Below, one piece after another: positions 51,228 through 61,579 of a DNA stretch of 64,000 bases (the stretch's first letter is position 1; every line of letters starts with the position of its first letter). Origin of the DNA: Trichococcus ilyis (GTDB taxonomy: Bacteria > Bacillota > Bacilli > Lactobacillales > Aerococcaceae); contig NZ_FNYT01000012.1 of assembly GCF_900109135.1 (NCBI RefSeq), forward strand, positions 25,355-89,354. Direction: 5' to 3'. The translations under genes were made by a program, and so were the position numbers. The notes under the pieces are model-generated. The model did no database searches and was not told the origin of the DNA. It saw only the letters and a program-made list of their open reading frames with translations.

Positions 51228-51317
51228 GCAGTGCTTGGAACGCTGTGCTCGCATAAACGCCGACTGGGACAAACGGTCGGGAAAAAGTCCGGTGCTTGGA
51301 ACGCCGGACTTTTTTTG
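51228..51317 (+). terminator. Tandem hairpins and terminator after eno
   Basis: Three consecutive hairpins: GCAGTG/CGCTGTGC (51228-51248), CCGAC/GTCGG (51260-51279) and AAAAAGTCCGG/CCGGACTTTTT (51282-51314, followed by T-run). The first and third share the identical 13-base core GTGCTTGGAACGC (51231-51243 and 51292-51304). Confidence 0.75.
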
Positions 51318-51442
51318 TGTTTATAAGCTGTAATGTTCGTGTTTGGGTTGGTAAATTTGGTTTAAGTTCCAATATAATCATATTTTAAAGGTTTGTTCCT
51401 AACATCCGCATGTAAATATTTTTGGAAATTGGACATTTTCGC

Positions 51443-51470
51443 TTTCATTCGCTGTGTAATCTGCTATAAT
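51443..51470 (+). promoter_or_regulatory. Promoter of serC-serA
   Basis: TTTCAT (51443-51448), 16 bases, TATAAT (51465-51470), with TGC giving an extended -10. No T-box or riboswitch is recognised in the short leader. Confidence 0.65.
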
Positions 51471-51527
51471 AAGATTAAATTATTATTAATAAATAATGAG
51501 GACAATTGATAAGGGGGAGACAAAAGG

Positions 51528-52613
51528 ATGAAAAGAGCAAGAAATTTTTCCGCTGGTCCAGCAATACTACCAGAACCAGTCTTAGAGAAAGTACAGAGAG
51601 AAATGCTATCCTACAAAGATAGTGGCATGTCAGTTATGGAGATGAGTCACCGCTCCTCCTTGTTCGAAGAGATCATTCAGGATGCAGAGCAGTTGCTGCG
51701 CGAATTGATGAATATCCCGAAAGGCTACAAAGTCTTATTCCTGCAAGGCGGCGCCAGCCTGCAATTTGCGATGGTTCCGATGAATCTGGGAAAAGGCGGC
51801 AAAGTCGGGTACATCAACTCCGGATCATGGGCTAAAAAGGCCATCTCTGAAGCTAAGATTCTGAAGGTTCCGAATATCGAAGTATTGGCCAGTTCCGAAG
51901 CGGATAATTTCACTTACATTCCTGAAATTCCGGAAACAGATGAGGCGTATGATTATATCCATATCACTACAAACAACACAATCGAAGGGACTGCTTTCCA
52001 AACGATCCCGCGTTTCGTGAATGCACCGATTGTAGCCGATATGTCTTCCAATATTCTTTCAAATAATTACGATGTCAACGATTTCGGATTGATCTACGCA
52101 GGCGCACAAAAGAACATCGGTCCTGCCGGCTTGACGATCGTCATCGTCAAAGAAGATCTGATCCAGACCGAGAATACACTGCCTAGCATGCTGGATTACC
52201 GTACGCACATCAAAAACGATTCCTTATACAATACACCGCCAAGCTTTGCCATCTACGTGGCAAAATTAGTCTTCGAATGGTTGAAGGACCTGGGCGGAGT
52301 GGAAGCAATGGTGAAGCAGAACGAAGAGAAAGCCGGCTTATTGTACCGCACAATCGAAGAATCAGACTTGTTCTCTTCTCCGGTCGCAGTCAATTCCCGT
52401 TCATTGACGAATATCCCATTCGTTACCGGAGACAAAGAGTTGGATGCGAAGTTCGTCAAGGAAGCGACTGCATTAGGCTTCCTGAACCTGAAAGGCCACC
52501 GCTCCGTAGGCGGCATGCGCGCAAGTATCTACAATGCATTCCCGTATGAAGGCGTTAAAGAATTGACAGAATTTATGAAAGCTTTTGAAGCTAAGGAAGG
52601 GAAATTCAAATAA
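51528..52613 (+). CDS. serC: Phosphoserine aminotransferase
   Basis: PLP enzyme making phosphoserine from 3-phosphohydroxypyruvate and glutamate. [16 protein letters not shown] at the N-terminus and [16 protein letters not shown] with the PLP lysine (about residue 196) identify it. 361 residues. AAGGGGGAG precedes ATG. It overlaps serA by one base (TAATG). No serB phosphatase gene follows. Confidence 0.96.
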   Translation: MKRARNFSAGPAILPEPVLEKVQREMLSYKDSGMSVMEMSHRSSLFEEIIQDAEQLLRELMNIPKGYKVLFLQGGASLQFAMVPMNLGKGGKVGYINSGSWAKKAISEAKILKVPNIEVLASSEADNFTYIPEIPETDEAYDYIHITTNNTIEGTAFQTIPRFVNAPIVADMSSNILSNNYDVNDFGLIYAGAQKNIGPAGLTIVIVKEDLIQTENTLPSMLDYRTHIKNDSLYNTPPSFAIYVAKLVFEWLKDLGGVEAMVKQNEEKAGLLYRTIEESDLFSSPVAVNSRSLTNIPFVTGDKELDAKFVKEATALGFLNLKGHRSVGGMRASIYNAFPYEGVKELTEFMKAFEAKEGKFK

Positions 52614-53782
52614 TGTTCCAGATTAAAACTTACAATGCGATCGCCCCAGAAGGCCTGAATTTACTGAACGAAGACCAATTTGCCCTTAACACAGGAGAAA
52701 CGCCTGACGGCATCATCCTGCGCAGCGAAAAATTGCATGGCATGGAATTTCCCGAAAGCTTGAAAGCCATCGCACGTGCCGGCGCCGGCGTCAACAATGT
52801 GCCCGTCGAAGAGTGTTCCGCAGCAGGCGTCGTTGTCTTCAACACGCCTGGTGCGAATGCCAATGCGGTTAAAGAACTTGTAATAGCCGGCCTGATCATG
52901 GCTGCCCGTCCGATCAAAGAAGGAATGGAATGGGTTCAGACGTTGAGCGGAGACGATGTCGATAAGCAAGTCGAAAAAGGCAAGAGCCAATTTGCTGGTA
53001 CGGAGATTTCCGGTAAAACACTGGGTGTCATCGGCTTGGGTGCCATCGGTGCAATGTTGGCAAATGACGGTTTCCGCTTGGGCATGGAAGTCATCGGTTA
53101 CGACCCATATGTTTCTGTGGAAACAGCCTGGAACATCAACCGCCGCGTCCAAAAAGCTTCTTCAATCGCAGAAGTGTTGGCAAAAGCGGATTACATTTCG
53201 ATCCACGTTCCTGTCACAGCCGAAACAAATGGCATGGTGGATGCAGCTTTCCTTGATCAAATGAAGGATAATGCTGTCCTGTTGAACTTTGCCCGCGGCG
53301 AATTGGTCAATACAGCCGATATGTTGGCGGCATTGAAAGAAAAGAAAATCCGCAAATACGTAACTGACTTTGCCGAAGAAGCTTTGCTGCACAATGATGA
53401 CATCATCGTTTTGCCGCATTTGGGAGCTTCTACCGAAGAAGCTGAAGTGAACTGCGCGATCATGGCGGCCCAAACGCTGAAATACTTCCTGGAGACAGGG
53501 AATATCGTGAACTCCGTCAATTTCCCGGGTGTCGACATCGCGATGCAATCGCCGATCCGTCTGACGATCATCAACAAAAACATCCCGAACATGGTCGGCC
53601 AGATTTCCTCAGGCTTGGCTAAATACTTCATCAACATCGAAGATATCCTGAACCGCAGCCGCGGCAACTACGCCTACACTGTAATCGATATCGCCGAAAC
53701 AGACCAGGCCGTATTGGATGAAGTAGTCGAAAAAATCAAAGAAATCGATGGCGTCGTCAACGTCCGCGTCATCAGAAGATAG
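52613..53782 (+). CDS. serA: D-3-phosphoglycerate dehydrogenase
   Basis: Oxidises 3-phosphoglycerate to 3-phosphohydroxypyruvate, opening serine synthesis from the glycolytic intermediate. The NAD fold has GVIGLGAIGAMLAND; the catalytic Arg is in NFARGELVN and His in VLPHLGAST. A short ACT domain (about residues 315-389) ends the protein, without the extra intervening domain, giving 389 residues. The ACT domain suggests feedback by serine. Confidence 0.95.
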   Translation: MFQIKTYNAIAPEGLNLLNEDQFALNTGETPDGIILRSEKLHGMEFPESLKAIARAGAGVNNVPVEECSAAGVVVFNTPGANANAVKELVIAGLIMAARPIKEGMEWVQTLSGDDVDKQVEKGKSQFAGTEISGKTLGVIGLGAIGAMLANDGFRLGMEVIGYDPYVSVETAWNINRRVQKASSIAEVLAKADYISIHVPVTAETNGMVDAAFLDQMKDNAVLLNFARGELVNTADMLAALKEKKIRKYVTDFAEEALLHNDDIIVLPHLGASTEEAEVNCAIMAAQTLKYFLETGNIVNSVNFPGVDIAMQSPIRLTIINKNIPNMVGQISSGLAKYFINIEDILNRSRGNYAYTVIDIAETDQAVLDEVVEKIKEIDGVVNVRVIRR

Positions 53783-53820
53783 AGTGTGATGATTTGCGTT
53801 TAGACACCCGTACGTTGGAG

Positions 53821-53864
53821 AAATCAGCTGCCGTTCAACCTCTTTTGTGAACGGCAGCTGATTT
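53821..53864 (+). terminator. Strong hairpin after serA
   Basis: AAATCAGCTGCCGTTCA (53821-53837) pairs perfectly with TGAACGGCAGCTGATTT (53848-53864), a 17-bp stem. The T-run is short. Confidence 0.65.
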
Positions 53865-53928
53865 CGAAACGGTAGTGATGTCTGCGAATCAGAACACGTT
53901 TACGACAGAGCACGAAAACCACACACCA

Positions 53929-53986
53929 AAAAAGCGTTCAGACAGTTCCCTCGAACAAGAGGCGGGCATGTCCGGACGCTTTTCTT
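53929..53986 (+). terminator. Second terminator-like hairpin before secG
   Basis: AAAAAGCGTTCAGACA pairs imperfectly with TGTCCGGACGCTTTT, followed by CTTTTC. Together with the hairpin at 53821 it insulates secG from the ser operon. Confidence 0.6.
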
Positions 53987-54062
53987 TTCTCAAATTGCTA
54001 GTAAAAGCCTATCATTTGTGCTAAAGTTAGTAGTAGAAAATTATTATAGGGAGGTCCATCCT

Positions 54063-54302
54063 TTGTCATTATACGATGTACTATTAACGGCTCTGTTGGT
54101 TGTTTCTGTGCTGTTGATCATTGTTGTGCTGATGCAGCCATCAAAAACAAATGCAGCCAGCACGCTTACAGGTGGAGCGGAACAATTATTCGGTAAACAA
54201 AAAGCTAGAGGCTTTGAAGCGGTGCTGCGCCAGATCACGGTCGTTCTGGGAGCGCTGTTCATCCTGTTGGCCTTGGCTTTGACTTATTTATCCTCAAATT
54301 GA
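54063..54302 (+). CDS. secG: Preprotein translocase subunit SecG
   Basis: Accessory membrane subunit of SecYEG. Two helices (about residues 4-24 and 55-75) flank the conserved loop MQPSKTNAASTLTGGAEQLFG. 79 residues from TTG 54063, which has GGGAGGT about 8 bases upstream. Heads the secG-esterase-rnr-smpB cluster well known from Bacilli. Confidence 0.93.
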   Translation: MSLYDVLLTALLVVSVLLIIVVLMQPSKTNAASTLTGGAEQLFGKQKARGFEAVLRQITVVLGALFILLALALTYLSSN

Positions 54303-54308
54303 TTTTTG

Positions 54309-54353
54309 CAGCAGAAACCACAATTCCGGGTTCTGCTTTTTTTTTCGCCCGAA
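54309..54353 (+). terminator. Terminator after secG
   Basis: AGCAGAA(A)CC pairs with GGGTTCTGCT, followed by a long T-run. Confidence 0.75.
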
Positions 54354-54424
54354 AAAATCAATCGGCAGACAAGGAGAGGCACCGGGAGAATGCTTGGAAA
54401 TTCCGCCTGCAATAATTGGATATA

Positions 54425-54454
54425 TTAGGAAAAAAGCTGTAAATACAGTAAAAT
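54425..54454 (+). promoter_or_regulatory. Promoter of the esterase-rnr-smpB operon
   Basis: TTAGGA (54425-54430), 18 bases, TAAAAT (54449-54454). Confidence 0.5.
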
Positions 54455-54481
54455 GAAGATGAACGAGTAGGGAGGAATAGT

Positions 54482-55240
54482 ATGAAAGAAATCAATTTGC
54501 CGGAGCCTTTTTTCTTCGAAGCCGGCCCGCGCGCCGTTCTTTTGCTGCATGCCTATACCGGCAGCGCAAATGATGTGCGTCTGTTGGGACGCTTTTTGGA
54601 ACGAAACGGGTATACTGTATATGCACCGAATTTTACGGGTCATGCGACCGGCCGTTTTGAGGACATCCTCGATTTGGGCGGGCCGGATGTCTGGTTTGTC
54701 GATGCCATGCGCGCAAAAGAAGAACTGATCCGGAAGGGCTACAATCAGATTGCCGTATTCGGATTGTCGATGGGCGGTATTATGGCAACGCGGGCCATCG
54801 AGACGGGTGGGTTCATCGGCGGAGGCTCCTTCAATTCTCCGATCATCAGCTTCGAGGAATCCCGGGTGCCGGTCAGTTTTATGCATTTCGCGAAGTTGGC
54901 GAAAAAGAAACTGGGCATGGCCAATCTGGAAATCGAGCACGAACTGGCTTTGATGAAGCCGAAATTGACGATTCAGCTTGCGCAATTGGATGAGTTTACG
55001 GAACTGATCAAGGCGAATCTGTCCGCGATCACGGTGCCCTATTACATCGCCCAATCCGGCAAGGATGAAATGATCAGCGCAGACTGCGGAAAATTCCTTG
55101 CCGATCGCCTCCAGGATGCGGATGTGGATTATCATTTCTTCCCGGAAGCAACCCATGTCATCACGGTTGGGAAAGACAGAAACGAGTTTGAAGAAACAGT
55201 CTTGGCATTTTTGAACCGACTAAATTGGAATGAGGGATAA
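54482..55240 (+). CDS. Carboxylesterase (YvaK/Est30-like alpha/beta hydrolase)
   Basis: 252-residue alpha/beta hydrolase. LLLHAYTGSANDVR forms the oxyanion region, GLSMGG carries Ser about 96, and the C-terminal SGKDEMI (Asp) and ATHVITV (His) complete the triad. It matches the Est30/YvaK type acting on short-chain esters; physiological substrate unknown. It lies between secG and rnr, as in B. subtilis. GGGAGGA precedes ATG and rnr follows after 2 bases. Confidence 0.92.
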   Translation: MKEINLPEPFFFEAGPRAVLLLHAYTGSANDVRLLGRFLERNGYTVYAPNFTGHATGRFEDILDLGGPDVWFVDAMRAKEELIRKGYNQIAVFGLSMGGIMATRAIETGGFIGGGSFNSPIISFEESRVPVSFMHFAKLAKKKLGMANLEIEHELALMKPKLTIQLAQLDEFTELIKANLSAITVPYYIAQSGKDEMISADCGKFLADRLQDADVDYHFFPEATHVITVGKDRNEFEETVLAFLNRLNWNEG

Positions 55241-55242
55241 GC

Positions 55243-57609
55243 ATGAGAAAGATAGATCAGATCCAAATAGACGTTCTAGCCTATTTTCAGGAGCATGCCG
55301 CCAAAAGCATGAGCCTGAAGGAAGTCAGTGAAGCGTTGGGCTACACGGATTCCAGTGATTTTAAAGCATTGGTCAAAGTCTTTGCGCAATTGGAAGAAAG
55401 AGGGATCCTCGTGCTGAACAAGACGGGACAATTCCGTCTGAAGGCGCAAGGTGCCACTTTGACGGGTACCTTCCGCAGCAATGACCGCGGTTTCGGATTT
55501 GTGACAATCGATCCGAACGAAAATGACCTGTTCATTCCGCGCGGCAGAACCGGCAGCGCGATGGACGGCGATACAGTCGAGGTGAAGGTCACCCGCGAAG
55601 CGGAGCCGTGGAACGATAAAGGGGTCGAAGCCGAAGTGACGGCTGTCCTGACGCGCAAATCGAATCAGGTCGTCGGCGAATTTGTTCCTTACGATTCCGA
55701 TCGCCGTGAAGAGACCGGTTATCTGGGGTTTGTTGTCCCGCAAGATACGAAAATCAACAATATTGTTGTCTACATCAAACCGGAAGGCATCCACCCTGTG
55801 GAAGGCAGCGTCTGTCTGGTCGAAATCACCAGCTATCCAACGCCGCAGAACCCGATCAAGATGGAAGGTCTGGTAACCAAAGAAATCGGCCATAAGGATG
55901 CACCGGGCGTGGATATTTTGGCCATCCTCTACAAATTCGGCATCCCTTCCGAATTCCCGGAAGACGTGCTGGCACAGGCGGAAGGAATCCCGTTGGAGAT
56001 TCCTGCAGAGGCATTGGAAGGCCGAAGGGACCTGCGTTCGGAACAGATCGTCACGATCGATGGCGCCGATGCCAAGGACTTGGATGACGCGATTTCGCTG
56101 AAGCGGCTCGAAAATGGCCACTATCTGTTGGGCGTGCACATCGCCGATGTTTCCTATTATGTGACGGAAAATTCCCCGATTGACCGTGAAGCCTACGAGC
56201 GCGGCACCAGCGTCTATTTGACGGACCGCGTCGTACCGATGCTGCCCCAAAAATTATCGAACGGCATCTGTTCCTTGTTGCCGCACGAAGACCGTCTGAC
56301 GATGTCTTGTGAAATGGAACTCGATGCGGATGGCGAAGTGGTCGCCTATGATATTTTCCCGAGCGTCATCGAATCGAAACAGCGGATGACATATTCCGAT
56401 GTCAATGCGATTTTGACGGACCACGACAAGAAATTGCGCGAAAAATACAGCGATTTTGTGCCGATGTTCGAAGAAATGGCCATCCTGCATGAAATTCTTT
56501 TGAAGAAACGCCAAAAACGCGGCGCTATCGATTTCGAATCCGATGAAGCGAAAATCATCGTCGACGAAAACGGGCATCCGTTGGACATCTATGTGCAGGA
56601 TCGCGGTGTCGGCGAGCGCCTCATCGAATCATTCATGTTGAGCGCGAACGAAACGATCGCCCATCATTTCACGAAGGCTAATCTGCCATTCATCTACCGG
56701 ATCCACGAACAGCCTGATCCGACCAAGATGATGCGCTTCCTTGAGTTCGTGACAACATTCGGCATCCTTGTGAGCGGCACGCATGAAAACGTCAAGCCGA
56801 AACAGCTGCAGGCCGTCTTGGCGAAAGTCAAGGATGAACCTTACGAAGCCGTTGTTTCGACCACGCTGTTGCGCAGCATGCAGCAGGCGAAATATGATGC
56901 CGTACCGGTCGGCCACTATGGTTTGGCAGCGAAAGACTACACTCATTTTACTTCGCCGATCCGGAGGTATCCCGACTTAATCGTCCACCGCCTGATCCGG
57001 ACATACGGAAAAGGCATCGTCGATCCGCAGCTGGTCGAAAAGTGGAAAGGCCAATTGCCGGATATCGCTGTCCAGAGTTCGCAGATGGAACGCCGCTCGG
57101 TTGATGCGGAACGGGAAACCGAATCGCTCAAGAAGGCTGAGTTCATGATGGACAAAGTTGGCCAAGAATTTGAAGGCGTCATCAGCTCCGTCACGAAATT
57201 TGGTATCTTTGTGCAGCTGCCGAACACGGTCGAAGGCTTGGTGCATATTTCGAAAATGACGGAGGATTATTTCAACTACATCGAAAGCCATATGCTTTTG
57301 ATGGGTGAACGCACCGGCGTCATTTACCGAATCGGCCAAAAAGTGAAGATCAAAGTGGAAAAATCGGATCCAGTCACGCGCGAAATCGACTTCTCGCTTG
57401 TCATCGACAAGGAAAAAGTCCAGAGCCAAAGTGATCAGGATCTGGTCAAACAAATCCGCTCGAAGATTCCAAAAGGCAAAAAGCGGAAACCGGGCCAATC
57501 CGATCGCGACAGCGGGCCGCGCAAAAAGACCGCAAAAGGAAAAGAGCCCTTCTATTCCCGCCCGGCCAAGAAAGCCAAAGGGAAGAAAGGCAGAGGCAAA
57601 AAGAAGTAA
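55243..57609 (+). CDS. rnr: Ribonuclease R
   Basis: Processive 3'-5' exoribonuclease that can digest structured RNA and takes part in rRNA and trans-translation quality control. Order: N-terminal winged helix (about 1-65), cold-shock domains (about 70-230), RNB domain with DGADAKDLDDAISLKR (metal-binding Asp cluster about 275-283), S1 domain (EFEGVISSVTKFGIFVQL, about 640-720) and a Lys/Arg-rich tail. 788 residues. ATG follows the esterase stop by 2 bases. Confidence 0.97.
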   Translation: MRKIDQIQIDVLAYFQEHAAKSMSLKEVSEALGYTDSSDFKALVKVFAQLEERGILVLNKTGQFRLKAQGATLTGTFRSNDRGFGFVTIDPNENDLFIPRGRTGSAMDGDTVEVKVTREAEPWNDKGVEAEVTAVLTRKSNQVVGEFVPYDSDRREETGYLGFVVPQDTKINNIVVYIKPEGIHPVEGSVCLVEITSYPTPQNPIKMEGLVTKEIGHKDAPGVDILAILYKFGIPSEFPEDVLAQAEGIPLEIPAEALEGRRDLRSEQIVTIDGADAKDLDDAISLKRLENGHYLLGVHIADVSYYVTENSPIDREAYERGTSVYLTDRVVPMLPQKLSNGICSLLPHEDRLTMSCEMELDADGEVVAYDIFPSVIESKQRMTYSDVNAILTDHDKKLREKYSDFVPMFEEMAILHEILLKKRQKRGAIDFESDEAKIIVDENGHPLDIYVQDRGVGERLIESFMLSANETIAHHFTKANLPFIYRIHEQPDPTKMMRFLEFVTTFGILVSGTHENVKPKQLQAVLAKVKDEPYEAVVSTTLLRSMQQAKYDAVPVGHYGLAAKDYTHFTSPIRRYPDLIVHRLIRTYGKGIVDPQLVEKWKGQLPDIAVQSSQMERRSVDAERETESLKKAEFMMDKVGQEFEGVISSVTKFGIFVQLPNTVEGLVHISKMTEDYFNYIESHMLLMGERTGVIYRIGQKVKIKVEKSDPVTREIDFSLVIDKEKVQSQSDQDLVKQIRSKIPKGKKRKPGQSDRDSGPRKKTAKGKEPFYSRPAKKAKGKKGRGKKK

Positions 57610-57634
57610 GCAAATGAAATGAAGGTGTCGGATT

Positions 57635-58093
57635 ATGCCAAAAGGCGAAGGAAAAGTATTAGCGCAGAACAGAAAAGCCAGCCATGACTACACCATCCTC
57701 GATACGGTGGAAGCCGGGATGGTGCTGACGGGGACGGAGATCAAATCCGTCCGCCAAGCGAAAATCAATCTGAAGGATGGCTATGCGAGCATCCGGAACG
57801 GGGAAGTATTCCTGCAGAATGTGCACATCAGTCCGTTCGAGCAAGGCAATATCTTCAACCACGATCCGTTGCGCACGCGGAAGTTATTGCTGCACAAGAA
57901 GCAGATCAGATACCTGATCGAGGAGACCAAGACGACTGGCGTGACGCTCGTGCCGCTGAAGGTTTACCTCAGGAACGGCGTCGCGAAAGTGCTGATCGGA
58001 CTCGCAAAAGGGAAGAAGAGCTACGACAAACGCGATGCGCTGAAACAGAAAGACATGAAGCGCGAAATCGACAGAGCGCTGAAGGAAAGATAA
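57635..58093 (+). CDS. smpB: SsrA-binding protein
   Basis: Partner of tmRNA in ribosome rescue. [39 protein letters not shown] and the basic C-terminal tail ([16 protein letters not shown]) are characteristic. 152 residues. No tmRNA gene follows it within this window, unlike in B. subtilis. Confidence 0.97.
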   Translation: MPKGEGKVLAQNRKASHDYTILDTVEAGMVLTGTEIKSVRQAKINLKDGYASIRNGEVFLQNVHISPFEQGNIFNHDPLRTRKLLLHKKQIRYLIEETKTTGVTLVPLKVYLRNGVAKVLIGLAKGKKSYDKRDALKQKDMKREIDRALKER

Positions 58094-58107
58094 GCATACA
58101 AATGCGT

Positions 58108-58150
58108 AAAACGCGCCCGCATTCCGACTGGAATGCGGGCGCGTTTTGTT
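58108..58150 (+). terminator. Terminator after smpB
   Basis: AAAACGCGCCCGCATTCC (58108-58125) pairs perfectly with GGAATGCGGGCGCGTTTT (58130-58147) over GACT. Confidence 0.9.
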
Positions 58151-58244
58151 AGGGTTCGGCGCATCGGTGAGGGTTGGCGCGCCACCTCCGGCGAGATCCG
58201 CTTCGACAGGTACACCGGCAAACATGTGAATAATTGTGTAACTT

Positions 58245-58273
58245 TTGTATCTTGTCTATCATTTTTTTATAAT
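58245..58273 (+). promoter_or_regulatory. Promoter of fbp
   Basis: TTGTAT (58245-58250), exactly 17 bases, TATAAT (58268-58273). The leader of about 120 bases contains a short GGAAC/GTTCC hairpin (58333-58357). Confidence 0.7.
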
Positions 58274-58397
58274 TCAAGCTATGATAGAAGTAATCATCTT
58301 GTCACGAAAAATAAAGATAATCCTGCGAGTGTGAGGAACGCTTGCTTTGCGGGGTTCCGTTCTGAGTGAAACGAAAAAAGTAAGGGTGTGTTTGTTA

Positions 58398-60383
58398 ATG
58401 ATAACGAAAGACAAATATCTTCGATTGCTGGCGAAAGAATATCCGACGGCAGCGAAAACAGTGACCGAAATCATCAACTTGGAAGCCATCATGAACTTGC
58501 CGAAAGCAACCGAGCACTTCATCAGTGACCTCCATGGGGAATATGACGCTGTGCAGCATGTACTCAGGAATGGATCGGGGAACGTCAAAGAAAAGATACG
58601 CGAGATTTTCCAAGGGAGACTGAGCACCCGCGAAATGAACCAGCTCGCGACCATCGTCTATTACCCGGAAGAAAAAATCGACATGATCGTCAACAGCCTG
58701 GACTCCGAGGAGGAAATCAACGAATTTTACTCCTTGACGTTGCTGCGCATCACCGAACTTTGCGCGTTCACTGTCTCGAAATACACGCGCTCGAAAGTCA
58801 GAAAAGCGATTCCGGCCGATTATGCCTACATCATCGAAGAGCTGCTTTTCAAAGACACAATCATGACGAACAAAGAGGACTATTACGAAAAGATCATCAA
58901 GACCGTCATTTCCTTGGATCGGGCTACTGAATTGATCGCCGCCATTTCGCATGTCATCCAACGTCTGGTCGTCGATCACATCCATGTTGTCGGGGACATC
59001 TATGACAGGGGCCCATTCCCCGACAAAATCATCGACACCTTCATGGATGGCCATGAACTGGATATCCAGTGGGGCAACCATGATGTGCTGTGGATGGGAG
59101 CCGCGAGCGGATCGGCTGCTTGTATGGCCAACGTTATCCGCATCTGCGCCCGCTACGACAACCTCGAAATCATCGAGGACGCCTATGGCATTTCGCTGCG
59201 TCCGTTGATCACGTTTGCGGAAATGGTCTACAAAGAAGACCGCTACGAACCTTTCATGCCGAAAATCAATGCCGAGGACGAAAGCAAAATTTTCCCGGAA
59301 GAAATCCGTCAGATCGCCAAAATGAACCAAGCCATTTCGATCATCCAGTTCAAGCTGGAGGGCGAAATCATCAAGCGCCATCCTGAATTCGACATGGCCG
59401 ATCGGATGGTGTTGGATTTCACCGACTACGAAAAAGGAACCGTGACGTTGGATGGAAAGGAATATCCGTTGCTGTGCGACTATTTCCCGACCGTCGATCC
59501 GGCCGATCCTTACCGCTTGACCGAGGAGGAAATCCTGGTCGTCGATAAACTCCTGACAGGATTCCTGAATTCGGAAAAACTGCAGAAGCATGTCCAGTTC
59601 CTTTTCAGCAAGGGCAGCATGTATTTGAGCTACAACGACAACCTGTTGTTCCACGGTTGCGTGCCGCTGAATCCGGACGGCAGCTTCATGGAGATGTCGA
59701 TCAATAACGTCAAGTACCGCGGCAAAGCCCTATTGGACAAATACGAGGAAGTACTGCGCAAAGGCTATCTGAACCGCGAGTACCCGAAGCAGAATGTCCG
59801 CGCTCTCGATCTGATCTGGTATCTCTGGGAAGGAAAAACCTCGTCCCTGTTCGGGAAGGACAAAATGACGACTTTCGAGCGCCTTTATATCGCCGATAAG
59901 GAAACCCATGTCGAGAAGAAGAACCTTTATTACGAACTGCGCGATAATCCGGAATTGTCCCACAAAATACTCAAGGAATTCGGCTTGGATCCTAATAAAG
60001 GCCACATCATCAATGGACACACGCCTGTCAAAGAAAAGATTGGCGAAAACCCATTGAAAGCGGATGGCAAGCTGATCGTCATCGACGGCGGCTTCTCGAA
60101 AGCCTATCAGAACACGACCGGTCTGGCCGGTTATACCTTACTTTACAATTCCTTCGGGATGCAGCTGGTGTCCCATCAGCCGTTCACTTCCCGCCAGGAT
60201 GCCATCGAAAATGAAAAAGACATCGTTTCAACGCGGCGCATCGTCGACAAGGAGTTGGAGCGCAAAACCGTAAGGCAGACAGACGTCGGCAAAAAGCTGA
60301 CCCAGCAAGTCATCGACCTGCAGCAACTCTTGCGTGCCTACAAGTCCGGCGAAATCGTGGAGGATCTGCTCAGCGACAAATAG
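58398..60383 (+). CDS. fbp: Fructose-1,6-bisphosphatase, class III
   Basis: Gluconeogenic phosphatase of the Bacillota-type (FBPase class III) with a calcineurin-like metal centre: [29 protein letters not shown] and NGHTPVKE supply ligands. 661 residues from ATG 58398. The ribosome binding site is weak (TAAGGG, 12 bases away); in-frame upstream codons to 58347 lack conservation. Single-gene unit; it opposes the glycolytic operon and refills hexose phosphates for glycogen and wall synthesis. Confidence 0.95.
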   Translation: MITKDKYLRLLAKEYPTAAKTVTEIINLEAIMNLPKATEHFISDLHGEYDAVQHVLRNGSGNVKEKIREIFQGRLSTREMNQLATIVYYPEEKIDMIVNSLDSEEEINEFYSLTLLRITELCAFTVSKYTRSKVRKAIPADYAYIIEELLFKDTIMTNKEDYYEKIIKTVISLDRATELIAAISHVIQRLVVDHIHVVGDIYDRGPFPDKIIDTFMDGHELDIQWGNHDVLWMGAASGSAACMANVIRICARYDNLEIIEDAYGISLRPLITFAEMVYKEDRYEPFMPKINAEDESKIFPEEIRQIAKMNQAISIIQFKLEGEIIKRHPEFDMADRMVLDFTDYEKGTVTLDGKEYPLLCDYFPTVDPADPYRLTEEEILVVDKLLTGFLNSEKLQKHVQFLFSKGSMYLSYNDNLLFHGCVPLNPDGSFMEMSINNVKYRGKALLDKYEEVLRKGYLNREYPKQNVRALDLIWYLWEGKTSSLFGKDKMTTFERLYIADKETHVEKKNLYYELRDNPELSHKILKEFGLDPNKGHIINGHTPVKEKIGENPLKADGKLIVIDGGFSKAYQNTTGLAGYTLLYNSFGMQLVSHQPFTSRQDAIENEKDIVSTRRIVDKELERKTVRQTDVGKKLTQQVIDLQQLLRAYKSGEIVEDLLSDK

Positions 60384-60483
60384 TTTCATGAAAATAGATG
60401 CAATCAGTCGCCGGAATTGTTAAGATAAGAGAAGGAAAGCAAGTATCCTAATGCAAAAATAGCTTGAGAGAGGCGGGTTAACC

Positions 60484-61236
60484 TTGAAAAAGGGAGTAAC
60501 ATTTTATTTTATGCGACACGGAGAAACCTATCTTAATAAATACAATCGGATGCAAGGCTGGTCCGACACACCCTTGACGCCACGGGGCCGACGCGATGTC
60601 ATGCGGAGCGGCGCCGGCTTGGCCGATGTCAAGTTCGATGCGGTCTACTGCAGCGATTTGAGGCGCACGTTTGAAACAGCGCAGATCATCTTAAAAGAAA
60701 ACCAGCACGCCGATCACTTGAAAGTGGTGGCCATGCCCGAATTCAGGGAAATTTTCTTCGGCTCTTTCGAAGGGCTGGATGCGAGCGAAACTTGGGGGAA
60801 TCTGAACAAATTCCTTGGCAACGCCGATGGAACACCGAATTATGATGCCCACCGCTCCGTCATCGAAGAGTTGGACGGATTGAAAGAAATGGATCCTTAC
60901 CACGAAGCGGAAGACTATATGACTTTTTGGCTGCGCGTTGAACGCGGTTTGATCAAACTGATCGGCGAGCACCGCGATTCCGAACGGAACATTCTGATCG
61001 TTTCCCACGGGATGACGATCCGCAACATGATCCATGCCGTCATTCCCGATTTTTCGATCGACCGCCATCTGGATAATGCCAGCATTTCGGTCGTCCGCTA
61101 TGAGGACGGCTTCTATCACTTGGATCTTTACAACGGCATCGACCACTTCGCCGATGACTTCACACCTGCCGATGAGCAGGAACCGGAAGTCCATAAAGTG
61201 ACACCTGCCGATAAAGTCGAAGAGGACGTAAAATAA
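60484..61236 (+). CDS. Histidine phosphatase family protein
   Basis: 250-residue phosphoglycerate mutase-like phosphatase. FYFMRHGETYLNKYNRMQGW holds the phospho-accepting His (about residue 12), SDLRRTFETA the second Arg, and IVSHGMTIRNMI the second catalytic His. The long acidic Pro-rich C-terminal tail is variable. Substrate unknown. TTG start with AGAGGCGGG upstream. Probably its own small unit. Confidence 0.88.
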   Translation: MKKGVTFYFMRHGETYLNKYNRMQGWSDTPLTPRGRRDVMRSGAGLADVKFDAVYCSDLRRTFETAQIILKENQHADHLKVVAMPEFREIFFGSFEGLDASETWGNLNKFLGNADGTPNYDAHRSVIEELDGLKEMDPYHEAEDYMTFWLRVERGLIKLIGEHRDSERNILIVSHGMTIRNMIHAVIPDFSIDRHLDNASISVVRYEDGFYHLDLYNGIDHFADDFTPADEQEPEVHKVTPADKVEEDVK

Positions 61237-61246
61237 TCAAATGCCG

Positions 61247-61284
61247 TACCCTTGGAAAAGCCATTGTTTCCAAGGGTATTTTCG
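61247..61284 (+). terminator. Terminator of the phosphatase gene
   Basis: TACCCTTGGAAA (61247-61258) pairs with TTTCCAAGGGTA (61267-61278), followed by TTTTCG. Confidence 0.8.
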
Positions 61285-61344
61285 TGTCAACTGGGGGGAA
61301 ACAATTAAAAATCACACCTTTTTTTCATTTTTTGGAAATATAAA

Positions 61345-61373
61345 TTGAAAATTCCGTCCGGATAGTCTAAAAT
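61345..61373 (+). promoter_or_regulatory. Promoter of carA-carB
   Basis: TTGAAA (61345-61350), exactly 17 bases, TAAAAT (61368-61373). Confidence 0.8.
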
Positions 61374-61428
61374 TAACGTAATCCACAATACTGTACGGGA
61401 TACAGCGTGGCAATAACGAGTCTTTAAA

Positions 61429-61512
61429 TTAGCACAGAGAGGCTAACAAGGCATGTGAAACGATTAATGTAAACAACCGTTGAAACACGCCCAAAATAGG
61501 TGTGTTTTTTTT
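61429..61512 (+). promoter_or_regulatory. PyrR-type pyrimidine attenuator before carA
   Basis: CACAGAGAGGCTAACAAGG (around 61433-61451) matches the PyrR-binding loop consensus (GAGAGGYUnnnnAAGG). It is followed by a terminator, AACACGCC (61484-61491) with GGTGTGTT (61499-61506) and a run of T. High UMP with PyrR would favour the terminator and shut off carAB. Confidence 0.75.
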
Positions 61513-61579
61513 ACATTTTCCTATTTTTCATGCAAGCGTGAGGTATGTACCTTGTCAATCAGAAATCAGGAGGAATAAC

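Noticed and set aside
58094..58346. Search for tmRNA (ssrA) after smpB
   Set aside because: No tmRNA-like 5' end, tag frame or CCA-ending acceptor is seen; only a terminator and the fbp promoter.
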